Assembly: GCA_947179155.2 (NCBI GenBank)
Contig: OX359264.1
Span: 56,898,202-56,962,201 of the forward strand
Source of the DNA: Hedera helix
Lineage: Eukaryota > Streptophyta > Magnoliopsida > Apiales > Araliaceae
Reading direction: 5' to 3'
DNA: 64,000 bases
Below are positions 24,328 to 34,657 of this stretch, one piece after another. The stretch's first letter is position 1. Every line of letters begins with the position of its first letter. Under the pieces are notes generated by a model. The model did not search any database and had not been told where the DNA came from. It worked only from the letters and a program-made list of their open reading frames with translations. The position numbers and the translations under genes are program-made.

Positions 24328-26361
24328 TCTTTTTTTTTTAATTATTGTTAATACAAAAGTACTTACCATTAAACCATACTAAAAACCATCATGTTAGTAA
24401 TTAAGGTAACTAACGTGAATTATATATGTATATATATCAATATGTATATGTGATTGACTCCTTCGGATAAAAATTCTTCTTGAACCAGGTTGCTTAGTAT
24501 AAATGGAAAAGGTCCAACATTGCAAAATCATGGATAGCCCACCAAAGTATAAAATAAAGTCTAGTTAAAATGTTTAAAAATAAATTTAACTATTATTTTA
24601 ATATTATTTTTTTTTTCTTCTGGGTATTCCATTTCATTTGCACTTTAATTTTGTGTATGTAGTCATGAATTGGTTTGATATTTTATAGTGTCATTTTTCT
24701 TTGTTCTACATGATTCAGATCGTTATTTTATGGTGTCTTTTTTTCTTTATTATACGATTCTCTCCCCTTTTCTTCTTTCATAATGTTCTAATTTTTACAG
24801 TTTGCATTCAGCACTGTGTGGTTTGACCATATAATTATTTATAAAATCTGTGTACTTCACATTTTGTCAGTTATTCTAGCTCTTCTAGTAACAGTCTACA
24901 AATGCAGGGATTATCGTGGCAACAGAGCTGCTCTTTTTAATGATGTAGAGGATGGTGGCATTAGGGCCTCTTCTTCTTACTCTTCACATGAGATCGATGA
25001 ACAGGAAAATGATAGAGGAATGGAGGGGTTGCAAGACAGAGTACTTATGCTGAAAAGGGTACGTGTTCTTGGAACAGTTTGAATTGTTTCAGTTGTAGCA
25101 GTTTCTTTTTACTTTTTTCTTTTTCTTCAATTTTTTTTTATTGCAATGTCTCTTAAGTCATACCAGAACTCATCAGATTCCGATGGGCCATCCATATTTT
25201 TTTATTTATTTCAAGTTGACTTCATTTATTCTCTGTTGATTGCTTCGGAAGGTAAGAAGTTGGAACAGTGATGTCAAGTTTACATCTGTTTCAGGCAGGA
25301 AATTAAATTTGTAAAAGATTTCAATATCTGTTGGTTTGTCCATCTTTGAGTTTCTTGGTCATAGCAAGAAAAGGGCTTCTTGTTTTTATGTAATTTATTT
25401 AATGCAGTCCCTCTGACCAGTTTCTGCTTTCTAGTAGTTCCCTCTAGTGTGCGAAGTTCACGTATTTACATCACTGCTTCTAGCTTCTTCCTATCCCTTG
25501 TATATTGTGGTTTACTTTAAGTGCTTATTTCCTCTTCATCAGAAGAAAGTCTCCCCGGCCATCAACTTTCACCTCCTTACTTTAGTGAGTGGAATCAACT
25601 TTCACCTCCTTACGTTAGTGAGTGGAAAAGTTTGATTGTATGTGGTATTAACGGAATAGCTTTGTTGATTTATGTACAATCTATATATTTTTTAAATGCA
25701 TATTTATAATGCTTCTCCAAATTCGTCCCTGTACGTTTCATGAATATATTGAGAGAATGTTAACACGGTTATATCAATAATTAGACAACTCATACATATA
25801 TTAGGGAAAAAAACTATATTTTACCGATGCAAAATGCATTCTGTAGTTTAGGAGTTTTTTAAACCTTGAATTTCTCACAAGTATGTGCGTCATCAATCAA
25901 CAGTTGACAGGTGATATCCATGAGGAAGTGGACAGTCATAATCGCATACTGGATAGAATGGTACGAATACTGTAGTCATAAAGATCAAGTGCTGTACAGC
26001 CTGTACTGTTTTTTGTTTCTATTGAATTCTATGTTGTGCTGATTGTTCTTTTTTCATTTAGGGGAATGATATGGATTCATCACGGGGTGTCCTCACAGGA
26101 ACTATGGACAAATTCAAAATGGTATTCCCTTTATAATACTTTATTTTCTGTTGCAGTAATTCTCTTTTGTCACACACGTTTATCTGAATGTTATTTATGT
26201 TTGCAATTATTGATTAGAACATATATATGTTGATCTGTTGCTGATATCGAGTTTCCATTTTATCTCATCAGGTGTTTGAGACCAAATCAAGCCGGAAAAT
26301 GTTTACACTCGTGGCATCTTTTGTGGTGATATTCCTAATTGTATATTATCTCACAAGGTAA
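16999..26361 (+). CDS. BET1: BET1/BS14-like SNARE (5 coding exons, 123 aa)
   Basis: BET1 is a Qc-SNARE of ER-to-Golgi and intra-Golgi vesicle fusion. Coding exons: 16999-17012, 24908-25058, 25904-25960, 26062-26121 and 26272-26361. They sum to 372 nt, in frame throughout, with GT-AG junctions. The first exon encodes only MNSRR (last codon split). The protein continues with DVEDGGIRASSSYSSHEIDE, then the SNARE helix (about 33-92, with MEGLQDRVLMLKRLTGDIHE and RMGNDMDSSRGVLTGTMDKF), and a C-terminal anchor (about 104-121, MFTLVASFVVIFLIVYYL). It matches plant BS14a/b closely in length and motifs, and every exon is intact. The central-layer glutamine of animal BET1 appears to be His67 here, as I recall for plant homologues. 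Intron 1 is 7.9 kb because of transposon insertions. Intactness suggests it is still spliced, which only RNA data can show. Confidence 0.92.
17700..18165 (-). other. unrecognised coding-like remnant in BET1 intron 1
   Basis: The minus strand has overlapping open stretches in different frames: one reads TVKLSMDAFSIFRGKYGMCI and, one frame over, KCARNHGACAAPES. The composition looks coding, but the frame breaks at least once. I do not recognise the family. It may be a decayed transposon gene or a captured fragment. It lies directly before the hAT element and antisense to BET1. Confidence 0.25.
18168..18958. mobile_element. hAT element, deletion derivative (791 bp)
   Basis: An exact 8-bp direct repeat GTCCATAA flanks the element (18160-18167 and 18959-18966). 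The termini are inverted: CACTGTTCTAAAA at the left, CAAGGTTCTAAAA from the right, each continuing into tracts of cgcctaggcgctaggc type. An open frame at 18441-18686 (plus) encodes an acidic tail (LTWEAVGEASEIDSVIELRR, then DDDTEEERDEEYE). It could be the C-terminal remnant of a hAT transposase, but I cannot confirm this. The element sits in BET1 intron 1. Confidence 0.8.
19254..20472. mobile_element. second hAT copy, nested in the LTR (1.2 kb)
   Basis: The termini are CAGTGTTCTAAAAG at the left and, from the right, CAATGTTCTAAAAGGCGCTA, matching the hAT at 18168-18958. The flanking 8-mers are ACCCCCAC (19246-19253) and ACTCTCAC (20473-20480), identical at 6 of 8 positions with two C/T changes. 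The uninterrupted right LTR reads gatacccccacgggcggtt at the same point, which confirms the empty site. Confidence 0.85.
21046..21118. repeat. (TA)n(ATT)n microsatellite in the left LTR
   Basis: About 26 TA units followed by a few ATT units. The matching point of the other LTR (24285-24327) has the opposite balance, about nine ATT units then about ten TA units. Confidence 0.9.
21572..22640 (-). pseudogene. Ty3 pol remnants (protease, start of RT, integrase tail)
   Basis: Read on the minus strand. From about 22640, a degraded aspartic protease region reads ILIDISYTHSIVANSFFTHL (the family has DTGSTHS) and continues to NPLPMGMYNF with stops. At 22267-21968 it reads MVKLISAFKVWKLVTKDCEK and VREFSDVFPEELSGL followed by REVEFAI, the conserved junction between protease and reverse transcriptase. 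At 21766-21572 it reads EYLTCEEQAKAILDHQEWFM and RRKTIPFVKVL, the C-terminal tail of integrase. The catalytic part of RT, RNase H and most of integrase are missing. The order on the minus strand agrees with the primer-binding site. Confidence 0.8.
22936..22947 (-). other. primer-binding site for initiator tRNA-Met
   Basis: The minus strand reads TGGTATCAGAGC directly beside the LTR boundary (four bases from 22952). This is the usual plant LTR-retrotransposon primer-binding site, complementary to the 3' end of initiator methionine tRNA. It fixes the element orientation as minus. Confidence 0.9.
22952..24631 (-). repeat. 5' LTR (in element orientation), 1.7 kb
   Basis: Starts TGTAACATTCCC beside the primer-binding site and ends gggtattcca beside the TTTCA duplication. 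It is the more complete of the two LTRs and has no hAT insertion. Confidence 0.9.
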
Positions 26362-27825
26362 TTAGGTTGATGAATTGTAACAAACTGCTTCGGAATTAGA
26401 ACTGGGAATTCTTTCAAAGTTTGCTACTTTACTCGGATAATACATTCCTATAAGTTGTAGTGGCGATGCAAGTTTGTGTTAAAAAAAAGAGAGGTTTACT
26501 CGGTTGGAATAGAGATTTGGATGTGTGGGATGGATAGCATTTGCTAAACAATCTGGACATTTGTTTCGCATCTGGCTTTTGATTCTGTGGTTAATGTAAT
26601 CTGCACTTACTTTGATCCTGAAGAGGGTTCATCAACACCTACCTAGTCTGAATTTGCCGATGTAGCCTCTGACCGAGTTAGCTGCCTGATTGAGGATAAT
26701 TTTCTTCCTCCCGGAATATTGGAGTCTATTCTCAGCAGTTAGCAGTAATCCACTGCCTGACTCTTAAATTGGCTCAAGGATGCAGATTGTAGATGTCAGT
26801 CTTTTAGGTTATTATTGAAAACAAAAGCTTCTTCACACACAATTTAAACTCAATGAGTAGTAGAGATGGTTTGATAATTAAAAAAAAATGATACAATTTT
26901 GGATCCCATGGCTACCTCTTTTGTGTTCTTTTCCTCGAGTTTGATCATATAAAAATCATGCGTATTACTTTTGTTTTTCGATGACAGCCGAATACAAAAC
27001 ATTTGAGTTTACCACATGCCTGCCAAGCATGCAAGTAGTTTTCTCAAAGGGGGAGATGCAAAAAAAATTACTACTCTTAATTACTGCATGGTACCGCGGC
27101 AGGGTCCTATTCTTCCACTAAGTTACTGGTGCTTTGGTAACTAAATTGTCTCTGAAATAGTTTATATAATTTTTAATTCATAATTATGTAAATCTTTTTC
27201 AATCTCCAAATGTGACATTAATATTAATCCAAATGTTTTTATGCCAAATACCAACGACCAATTAATTAATTAAGCATAATCTCTTTGAACTTGATAAATT
27301 ATTCCAAGCAGAAAACTGGAAAATTGACCGGCCAATACAATGTACTGGCACCTGCTGCTAAGAATTAATCCAAGGAAGAATTAAAGAATTCTGCTGATTA
27401 ATAAATAATTTTGGATATAATTACCTTGGGATTTGATGGAGTAAAGAGTGTAAAACTAAATCAGTGCAGGCCGAAGGAACATGCCCTGGCCTCCGCCTGA
27501 CCTGACCACGTCAAAGTAATGTATTAATCGGATTTGGATTCCGTGAAGGTACGTTGCCACACCTTACACCATTATAAAGTTTAATTTATACAATTTTTTC
27601 TTATACTTGTTGCAGCAAATATTGTATTTTAACTATAACGCTCCATTTATATAATAATAAAAATATAACATTTTTTATATATAACAAAAACTATATATAA
27701 ACTTTACGCTAATAAAAAAAAATGTCAAATTCATGAAATACAAATTCGTATCAAATACTCGTTAGTCGAAGTGAGATTATCTATAACCAAATTATCTTTT
27801 TTTCCCCCCTATGTTGAGGTTTATG
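26362..27825. other. BET1 3' region and gene-free sequence
   Basis: The first few hundred bases are probably BET1 3'UTR. Beyond that I see no coding or transposon structure apart from short runs such as attaattaattaa. Confidence 0.4.
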
Positions 27826-27965
27826 ACGACGGTTCTAGAGTCTATTGCGACAGTATGTATAGTCGTCATAGTTTTATTTTTTTTGTAAGGCTACTACTAC
27901 GGGATATACCGTTGTCATAGACCCTAAAATCTATCGTCATAGATCTCGACACAGAGAAATAGAGA
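27826..27965. mobile_element. DNA transposon remnant with cgtcatag repeats
   Basis: Short repeats in both directions (ttatgacgacgg, agtcgtcatag, cgttgtcatagacc, cgtcatagatctcg) resemble the subterminal arrays of plant CACTA-type elements. No terminal inverted repeat was found, so this is only a fragment. Confidence 0.35.
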
Positions 27966-30349
27966 ATTTTGATTATAGAGGATCTCATGCCACCTTAGTC
28001 CCTCAATATGTCTAAAAGTTCTACTCCTAATTAACTTTTGACTTTTCAATTGTAAACGTAATATAATATGTACATATTCATAACAATTATTTTTTATTTT
28101 ATTTTAGTAAGTTATAAAAAGACTGGAAAGTAAAACAAAACTCTAATTATTTGTGATGGATGGAGTATTATGTAGCTATTACTATGTATTTTCTCCAAGT
28201 ATGTAGCAAATTAGCACTATTAACTTAATTGGGGTATTACATCTAACAATTTACAGTAACACCAACTCAAACCAGCTTCAGGTTTCGAAGCTATAATTGT
28301 TCCTGGCAATGGCTTCTATACGTAATTAAATATACATACATACCACCATTATTACAATAATATTATTTAAGTATATAATACATCATAGTACTTAATTTAG
28401 AGAGTAGGTAGCATGATTGTAATGATGATTGCACAGAACTGTCCATATCCGGATCCTAATTATTCTATATATATATGTAATACACATTCCTTCCACCTGG
28501 AAACTGTAATAGTGCCGCATCCATTAATTTGGTAGCTCCGAAAGCAGACAAAACGAATTAAATCAGAAACAGTTTTACAATTTTTAACTAAAAGCTTGCA
28601 TCAGTGCATGAAGCCAAAAATTAATGAAGTTGTTAATAAGGATCTTTACTTTATATTAAATAAAAATAACCTTTATATGTAGCAAATTATTCATAACAAA
28701 GCTGAGGGCATGCAGCCGCTTCACTTTTACACGAATCATATATTCATTAATTAATTAATTTTGAGTTGAATGTATCAACATGATATGACGATTTCATATA
28801 TTTTGTATTTAAAGAAACAAAATAACTCGATAAGAAAATTAAAAATAAAAATCGCTTTTGATATTCTACTGATGGAAATTGAGAAAAGATGTGAAGATGA
28901 AGCACATGGAGCTGCACAACTAGACGTATACAGAAAATTAATCAAGAGACCTTGAATTAAGACTCATTTCGAAGAAAATAGTTATTGCAATTATCATGCG
29001 TGCATGATTAATTCCTGATAGCTCCCATCTAGACCTAATTCACAAATGCTTATATAGTAGCTTACCGACCTATATATGCACATCTTCAACTCAAATTAAT
29101 TTTCCAAGAGTCATCATTACAGACGGTTCAAAAAATATATCTGCTTGCAGTAAGAACACACATCCTCGAATATTCTAGGTCGGTCCATCTAATATGAAGT
29201 TGGTGCTCGGAGCCAAAAGCTCCCACAAAGAACTTCAGACATTAATTAATTAATTAATTAATATGCAATTTTGCTCCCTAACTAGCTAGGTATATCATCA
29301 AGTATCAACACTCATCATAAGCCAAGAAAAAACTAGGAAGAAACGTCCATATTAATCAACTTCTAATATGTGTTTCCAAAGTTAAGCCTGCCTGATGCAA
29401 CAGCACATACTGGGGAAGGATGAATTTCCTAGCAGGACTGCTCAAACCCTAGAATAATATACACATAATATACAAACAAGTAAGCTACCTACAAAAGTAA
29501 TCAACTAAAATATATAATGATTTCCATTCCATAAAATTAAGAACCCTTTTGTGGATTTCATCATCGATCTTCTTCTACCTCCATTCTTTTTTAGTAATAT
29601 AAACTTACGGTTTTGATTGTTTAGAAATGGAACAAAATTTTAATAGAGCTGACTTAGTTCAAGGAAGCCCCCTAGCTTGCAATTGTCAAACATAGTTAAA
29701 CAAATAACTTAATTAGAGAAACAAATTCAAGAGAGATGAGATATTTGTACACTTTAAAGATGAACATTATGAAGAGGAATTTGCACCTAAAAAGACGATC
29801 AGGAGCAGAAATTAACGTCCATAAAATATATGTAAATTCCTATACAACCCTGAATCAAATTAGGGTTTTGTGTATTCATAAATACACACACACACATATA
29901 TAGAAGTACAATAGGAACATATATGATTAGCTTAGGTCATGGTTCCATATATATATATTAGACAAGTAGATAAACAGGACACCACACCTTTTGAGAGGGT
30001 TTGCTTGTAGTTGCTGCTTTTAATTTGCCCCATTCATTTGGTACGTAATAGACGTAGGATCTTGATAGTTTAATACATAGCGATTAGTTATATATGGCCA
30101 GGAAATTTAGTTAATGTCGTTTCATTTGCACACATCAAGAAAGAAAAAAAATTTCCAGAAAAACGGAAAAGAAATACGGTACAACTTTATAGATCAAAAG
30201 AAAGTGGACCTAGCTCTTAATAAAAAGACAACTAGATTGTAGCCAAACAGATGGAAGGAGAAATTAAATCCGATACTAGAAGTTATAACCCTAATTAAAA
30301 TTAGGGTTATAAATATTATTTATATAATTAAGGAAACAGCATAGCTACC
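27966..30349. other. gene-free intergenic sequence
   Basis: AT-rich, with several attaattaatt runs and a tacacacacacacat tract near 29883. No reading frame resembles a known protein. Confidence 0.4.
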
Positions 30350-30463
30350 TCAAAATCCTGTGACCGGTCCGAGGATATCACCAACGCGATTAATCATTTT
30401 GTCACCATCTCCATAATAGCTGAAATTTCCCCAACCATAGAAGGAAGTACTAGTTAAATTCAT
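30350..30463 (-). CDS. possible short ORF or exon, 37 codons
   Basis: The minus strand from an ATG at 30463 to TGA at 30350 reads MNLTSTSFYGWGNFSYYGDG and then DKMINRVGDILGPVTGF. Its composition (Gly, Tyr, Asp) is unlike the AT-driven Lys/Asn/Ile-rich noise frames around it, and the base composition rises here. I do not recognise the family. It could be a small peptide gene, a last exon or a remnant. It lies about 160 bases downstream of the zinc-finger gene, on the same strand. Confidence 0.25.
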   Translation of the reverse strand: MNLTSTSFYGWGNFSYYGDGDKMINRVGDILGPVTGF

Positions 30464-30619
30464 CCCTCCAATAAACTCTTCCAAATAGAAATTGCATATA
30501 TGCAAAAAGTACCATTATATAAGTAGTTTGTAAAATGGTGTTTTTGCATTAGCATATATAAATAATAACACACTTCTGTACAACATAGAAATATGATTTA
30601 GCTATGTATATTTATATAG

Positions 30620-31147
30620 CTAAGGATCATGGCCAAGCCTTAGCTCCAAATCCAATCCATCATCTTCACTTCCACCAAATCTCCTCTTCTTCTCCATATC
30701 TTCCACAAAGTTCGTTGTCCCAAATTGCAAGCTCAAGCTCATGTGACAATCCCCTCCAAATGGAATTGAGCGTAGCGAGTTTTGATGATCATGAGTTGAA
30801 CTTGTGGAGGCTGGAAAAAATGTTCGGTAATGAATTTGTGCCCCTTGAGCTGCAGCATAACATGGCGGGTAGCTTGAAATCGGCTGGTAGAATCGAGGAC
30901 CTGCGTAATTAACGTTCTCTTGTTTATTCTTCAAATTAGTTGAAGAATTAGACTTAGTACTAGTCTTTGCTCTATCTTTCCTATGGATATTCATGTGTCC
31001 ACCTAAGGCCTGCGCCGTAGTGAAGCCTCTCTTACAAAACACACACTGATAGGATCTCCCCGTGCCCAAATCGGTGTTGTCTAGCTCCGGCTGATCAACT
31101 TCATCGCTTAAATTTATCGAGTGATCCTCGTGGTGATTCGCTTCCAT
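30620..31147 (-). CDS. TAC1-like single C2H2 zinc-finger transcription factor (175 aa)
   Basis: A single-exon gene, as usual for this family. The finger spans about residues 33-55 ([20 protein letters not shown]) with Cys35, Cys38, His51 and His55, and carries the plant-specific QALGGH helix followed by [10 protein letters not shown] serine/asparagine-rich middle follows. The C-terminus carries an EAR repression motif, LDLELRL (165-171). This layout is that of the SUPERMAN/TAC1 subgroup of nuclear regulators; SYxCxFCxRGF...NIHRxDRAK is closest to TAC1 (telomerase activator 1). Intact length is normal. A TATA-like box lies about 90 bases upstream. The antisense frame at 30604-30912 is a shadow. 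The exact orthologue cannot be fixed without a tree. Confidence 0.85.
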   Translation of the reverse strand: MEANHHEDHSINLSDEVDQPELDNTDLGTGRSYQCVFCKRGFTTAQALGGHMNIHRKDRAKTSTKSNSSTNLKNKQENVNYAGPRFYQPISSYPPCYAAAQGAQIHYRTFFPASTSSTHDHQNSLRSIPFGGDCHMSLSLQFGTTNFVEDMEKKRRFGGSEDDGLDLELRLGHDP

Positions 31148-31231
31148 TAATTTTTTTTTTCTCAGAATCTAAAGTGAAACTTCCTATTTAATTCTCCAAA
31201 TGAAGAATTAGAAAACACTTATAATTGTTGT

Positions 31232-31241
31232 GTATTTATAA
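31232..31241 (-). promoter_or_regulatory. TATA-like box of the TAC1-like gene
   Basis: TATAAATA on the minus strand (31240-31233), about 90 bases before the ATG. Spacing suits a plant TATA box with a short leader. The surrounding sequence is also AT-rich, so the call is tentative. Confidence 0.45.
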
Positions 31242-31467
31242 AAATATATAAAGGGTCTCGAGTTATAGAGAGAGGGGAATAAGGTAGAGGCCAAAGACAA
31301 GCCAGGGCATAGACAATGCAAATGTGAGCTCATAAATCAAGGTGTAGAAGAGAGAGATTATTGAGACAAAGTCTAGTTAGCTAGTCTCTTGAGATGTTTT
31401 GCTGATATATTAAATTCCTTAGCCGGCAGTAATATAATGGGATCCCTCTTTAGCATACACTAGATTA

Positions 31468-31562
31468 TTATTCTAATTTTCCTTACTTTGATATTAATTA
31501 ATTGTTATTCTAATTTTCCTTACTTTGATATTAATTATTATTCTTATCTTCCTTAATCTGAT
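31468..31562. repeat. 37-bp tandem repeat, about 2.5 copies
   Basis: The unit starts ttattctaattttccttact; two copies are identical over 33 bases (31468-31500 and 31505-31537), and a third is partial and diverged. Confidence 0.85.
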
Positions 31563-32085
31563 TTTTCTCCCAACAGACTTGTTGTAGCTTTCAACCTTGA
31601 ATTCTTAACGCGGTCATTGGTTTGTTGCTCTCTCCCACTGCTTCAAGTCTCTAAACCAACATGAGTAATTTTATTTATGTATATATTGTGTCAATTTTCT
31701 ACCGGTTTAACTTTTACTAAATTAAATTACATTGTTTAGTTAAGAATTTAGTTGATCACCACCAATCACGCTTTGTAACGTTGTGGCTTCTATGCGTAGG
31801 TTAAAATAATACAAAGGTGATAATATTCTTCGTTATTACATTATTTCTCTTTTTTTGATCACGTTATGAAAGAGAAATAAGTCATGTGATGAGATAGATA
31901 CACTCATTGTATTAAATAGCTGATGATATTATTTTCATTTGTAACAAAAATTTACACCTTTCAAGAGTTTAACTTGCTTTATATATAACTGTGGTTGTGA
32001 TATCTTTCATTATTCAACATTCTGATTTATCTGCAACTAGGGTGCTTGTAAGCTCTACAATTATATGAAATTCCAGAAAGTTAAG
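31563..32085. other. gene-free sequence
   Basis: Upstream of the TAC1-like gene. It may contain distal promoter elements, but I can support none. Confidence 0.35.
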
Positions 32086-32089
32086 ACTA

Positions 32090-32520
32090 GGCCCCTTTTT
32101 AGATTCTTACAACTGTAACTTGTCTTAGTTATGGATCTTGCTATTCTTTGGCTGGCGTTTAAAGATGGTTTGGGTCCTGTTGGGTTCTGTTTGGGTGCTG
32201 GTATTGGCTGACTTGCTACACAGTCCTCTGTTTTCAGTTAGAGGCTTGTTGCAGGTGTCCTCAATTTGGTTGTCTGTTTGATCCTTGGATTTGTTTAGTC
32301 CTTTTGTGGCTGACTGTTTGACTCCTCCTTTCCTTGATGTTTTGGGTCTGAATGTGGTCTGCTTTGGGTGACTTACAAATGTTTCTTTGTTTGACAGCTT
32401 GTTGTTCTATTTATTCCTTGACTTGGCCATTTTTGATCTGGGGTATGCCCCTTTGCCTATGTACTTTGTTCTCTTTTAATACAAAATTTAATTTAGCAAC
32501 AACAAAAAAAAGCAAAAAAA
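32090..32520 (+). mobile_element. possible LINE 3' end
   Basis: A T- and G-rich stretch unlike its AT-rich surroundings (gtttgggtcctgttgggttc, then ggcttgttgcaggtg) ends with atgtactttgttctctttta and an A-rich tail after 32500. Non-LTR retrotransposons in plants often end this way. No reverse transcriptase motif is left, so the call is weak. Confidence 0.35.
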
Positions 32521-34628
32521 AACATTAATTATGATAAATCTAGTAATTTAGAAATAATGTTTTTCATCTACTGTTGACCTAGGAGGGGCAAGTCATAGTT
32601 CATAATAGTTGCAATACATGAATCATGAGGTATAATCATAATTTTTTGCCTAATTTATGCTTTTACAACTATACAAGGATATATAGGAAACTTCCAACAA
32701 GGAAAATGGAAACAAGAAAATATTTAAATCATCAATTTTGTAGTTTACATTTGTCCTTACTAAACCTAGAAGTGCTTGTTCACCTCAGGAATAATATGAT
32801 ATACTCCATAGGTCGCGGGTCATCACCACAATCAATGTCATCATAGTAGCAAGATTAATTTGTCACATATGATTAGATTAATTAATTTGCTCAAAATCAT
32901 TATAATTATGTGTCGGCTTAGGGGGGAAAAAACATAAAGAAACGACGATTCTGATTATGATGAACTAAGCTATGATCTCAGATGCATCAAAATCAATTTG
33001 TATGTATATCCCAAGCAACATAATCTTACTGGCAATAAACTAAAATAATTCAGTTTACACTGCTCGTGTAAATGTATTAATCCTACGGTATAATGATTTT
33101 GCTGTCTCCCAATATGTCTTAATTGTAACATCAAACAGTGATAAAAATAAGCCTTTTTTACCTTCTCTTGGAAGCTACTTCACAGCGTTATATGTGAAAG
33201 ACGCGGATTAATTTGTTTTAAGCTGTGGAATTTAGCCCTCATGAACATGCTTAATTAAAAAAAATTAGGGTAGCATGCATTAATTATGCACGAGTTGTGG
33301 AAATTTTTAATCGTGTTTTTTTTTAATTGCAATTGCTTAAATAGATTGGTTTCTGGCTACTAGCTCTCTTGAATTATAAAAGAAAGAAAATATGTTATTT
33401 GACTAATTAAGTTTATTGAAATTATATGAAATGTATCGATCATTCATTCGACCTTATTATATGTATTGACCTAGACTGCAAAATGGATGTCAAGATTAGG
33501 TCTCATACTGTCATCTCAAACTTCAATTATGTCGCTCTAATCTCTCTCTTGCAGGCCGAAATAATTTTATCAGAGTAGGTTTAATTAGTCATAAATATTG
33601 ACATATCCTTATTCTTATTGAAAGTGGCAGCAGTGAGACATGGAAGATATATACTGCCTGCTCTCATTAGCCAAAAATAATGTAGCACCGTTAATTTAAA
33701 CCATATCTAAATCCGGTTAATGTAATGCAACTTATTTGTATAAAATTATAGCTTATAAATTAATTAAGGTAAAATGGTACGGTCAAGCTTGGTGCAGCTT
33801 ATTATATAGATTGTGCAGCCATTTAATGAATTTTTAAAATTTTCAAGAATAATATCGAAGAATTAAATATATCTAAACCATAACATCCCTAAATAGTTTG
33901 ATTCATACATGATCTTAATTATGCTAACTTCAACGATACCAAACATGGCTTATATATTGGTACAATAAGAATTTCTACAAGCATTATAATTTTTTTGATA
34001 GTACTCATTCTTTCTATGTACGTGTTACTATTACTTATGCATGTATTATATATGCAGAAAGCTACAAACAGAAAAGACATACCATGCATGGAAAATTATT
34101 CTTTCTACATATTGTGTGCATAAAGTCGGTTTTTCCTTGACTTTTAAAGTTACAAAATGTTCAAAGTAGTTCATGAAATATATGTAGGAGAAGACAAAAC
34201 CCTGTAATTATTAACCTAATATAATTAGTTTTATTGGATTTTGTTTGGAGGTGAACTCCTTAACATTTTACGATTAAACATAAGAAAAGTGTTTAAGGTT
34301 ATATATAACATTTTATATGTTAATTTTGACAAAGTCTTCGCGGAATAAGTTTTATTTTTTAGGTATGGACAATGAGAAGATTGAACATGCAAGATATCAA
34401 CATTAGTATTTCTAACTACTACTTGATCTCTGTGTACCAAATCATCCGCCCTTTAGTTCCATCCTCCATTCCCTTTTGATGTATGACGTCTTTGTTAGCT
34501 TTCTACCAAAACACTCTTCTTTTATTTGGATTATTCATTTATTTCTTGATCGATGTAGCTCTCCATGTTCATTGTGGTTTTTGAAGAATCAAATATAGAT
34601 TACAATAATAGTACATCGGTTATATATA
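32521..34628. other. gene-free AT-rich intergenic sequence
   Basis: No supported gene, RNA or transposon structure. Many short ttaattaat and tatatat runs. Confidence 0.4.
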
Positions 34629-34657
34629 TTAGTATTTGGTGGCACACGCGTTGTGTG
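34629..34657 (-). mobile_element. Helitron 3' terminus (fragment)
   Basis: On the minus strand a perfect hairpin CACAC-AACGC-GTGTG (34657-34643) is followed after 10 bases by CTAA (34632-34629) and then T. CTRR plus a nearby hairpin is the Helitron 3' signature. The matching 5' end was not found. Confidence 0.45.

Larger units (their letters stand above)
19043..24631 (-). mobile_element. Ty3-type LTR retrotransposon, internally deleted, with nested hAT
   Basis: The element runs from TGTAACACCC (19043) to gggtattcca (24631) and is flanked by an exact 5-bp duplication TTTCA (19038-19042 and 24632-24636). LTRs lie at 19043-21436 and 22952-24631. A primer-binding site next to the right LTR shows that the element reads on the minus strand. 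Only protease/early reverse transcriptase and integrase-tail fragments of pol remain, in about 1.5 kb of internal sequence with stops. The two LTRs are clearly diverged, so the insertion is not recent. It lies in BET1 intron 1, antisense to the gene. Confidence 0.9.

Noticed and set aside
22938..24631. Retrotransposon on the plus strand
   Set aside because: The primer-binding site and all pol fragments read on the minus strand.
24816..25082. 88-codon open frame starting MWFDHIIIYK
   Set aside because: Its first half is intron; the true BET1 exon begins at 24908 after the ag acceptor and joins MNSRR from 16999.
25447..25709. Open frames in BET1 intron 2 with a repeated aactttcacctccttac block
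   Set aside because: Intronic, no known motif, explained by a short local duplication.
30604..30912. 102-codon open frame on the plus strand
   Set aside because: Antisense shadow of the TAC1-like zinc-finger gene.
32090..32520. A real gene on the plus strand
   Set aside because: Composition is coding-like but there are stops in all frames and no motif; a LINE tail is more likely.
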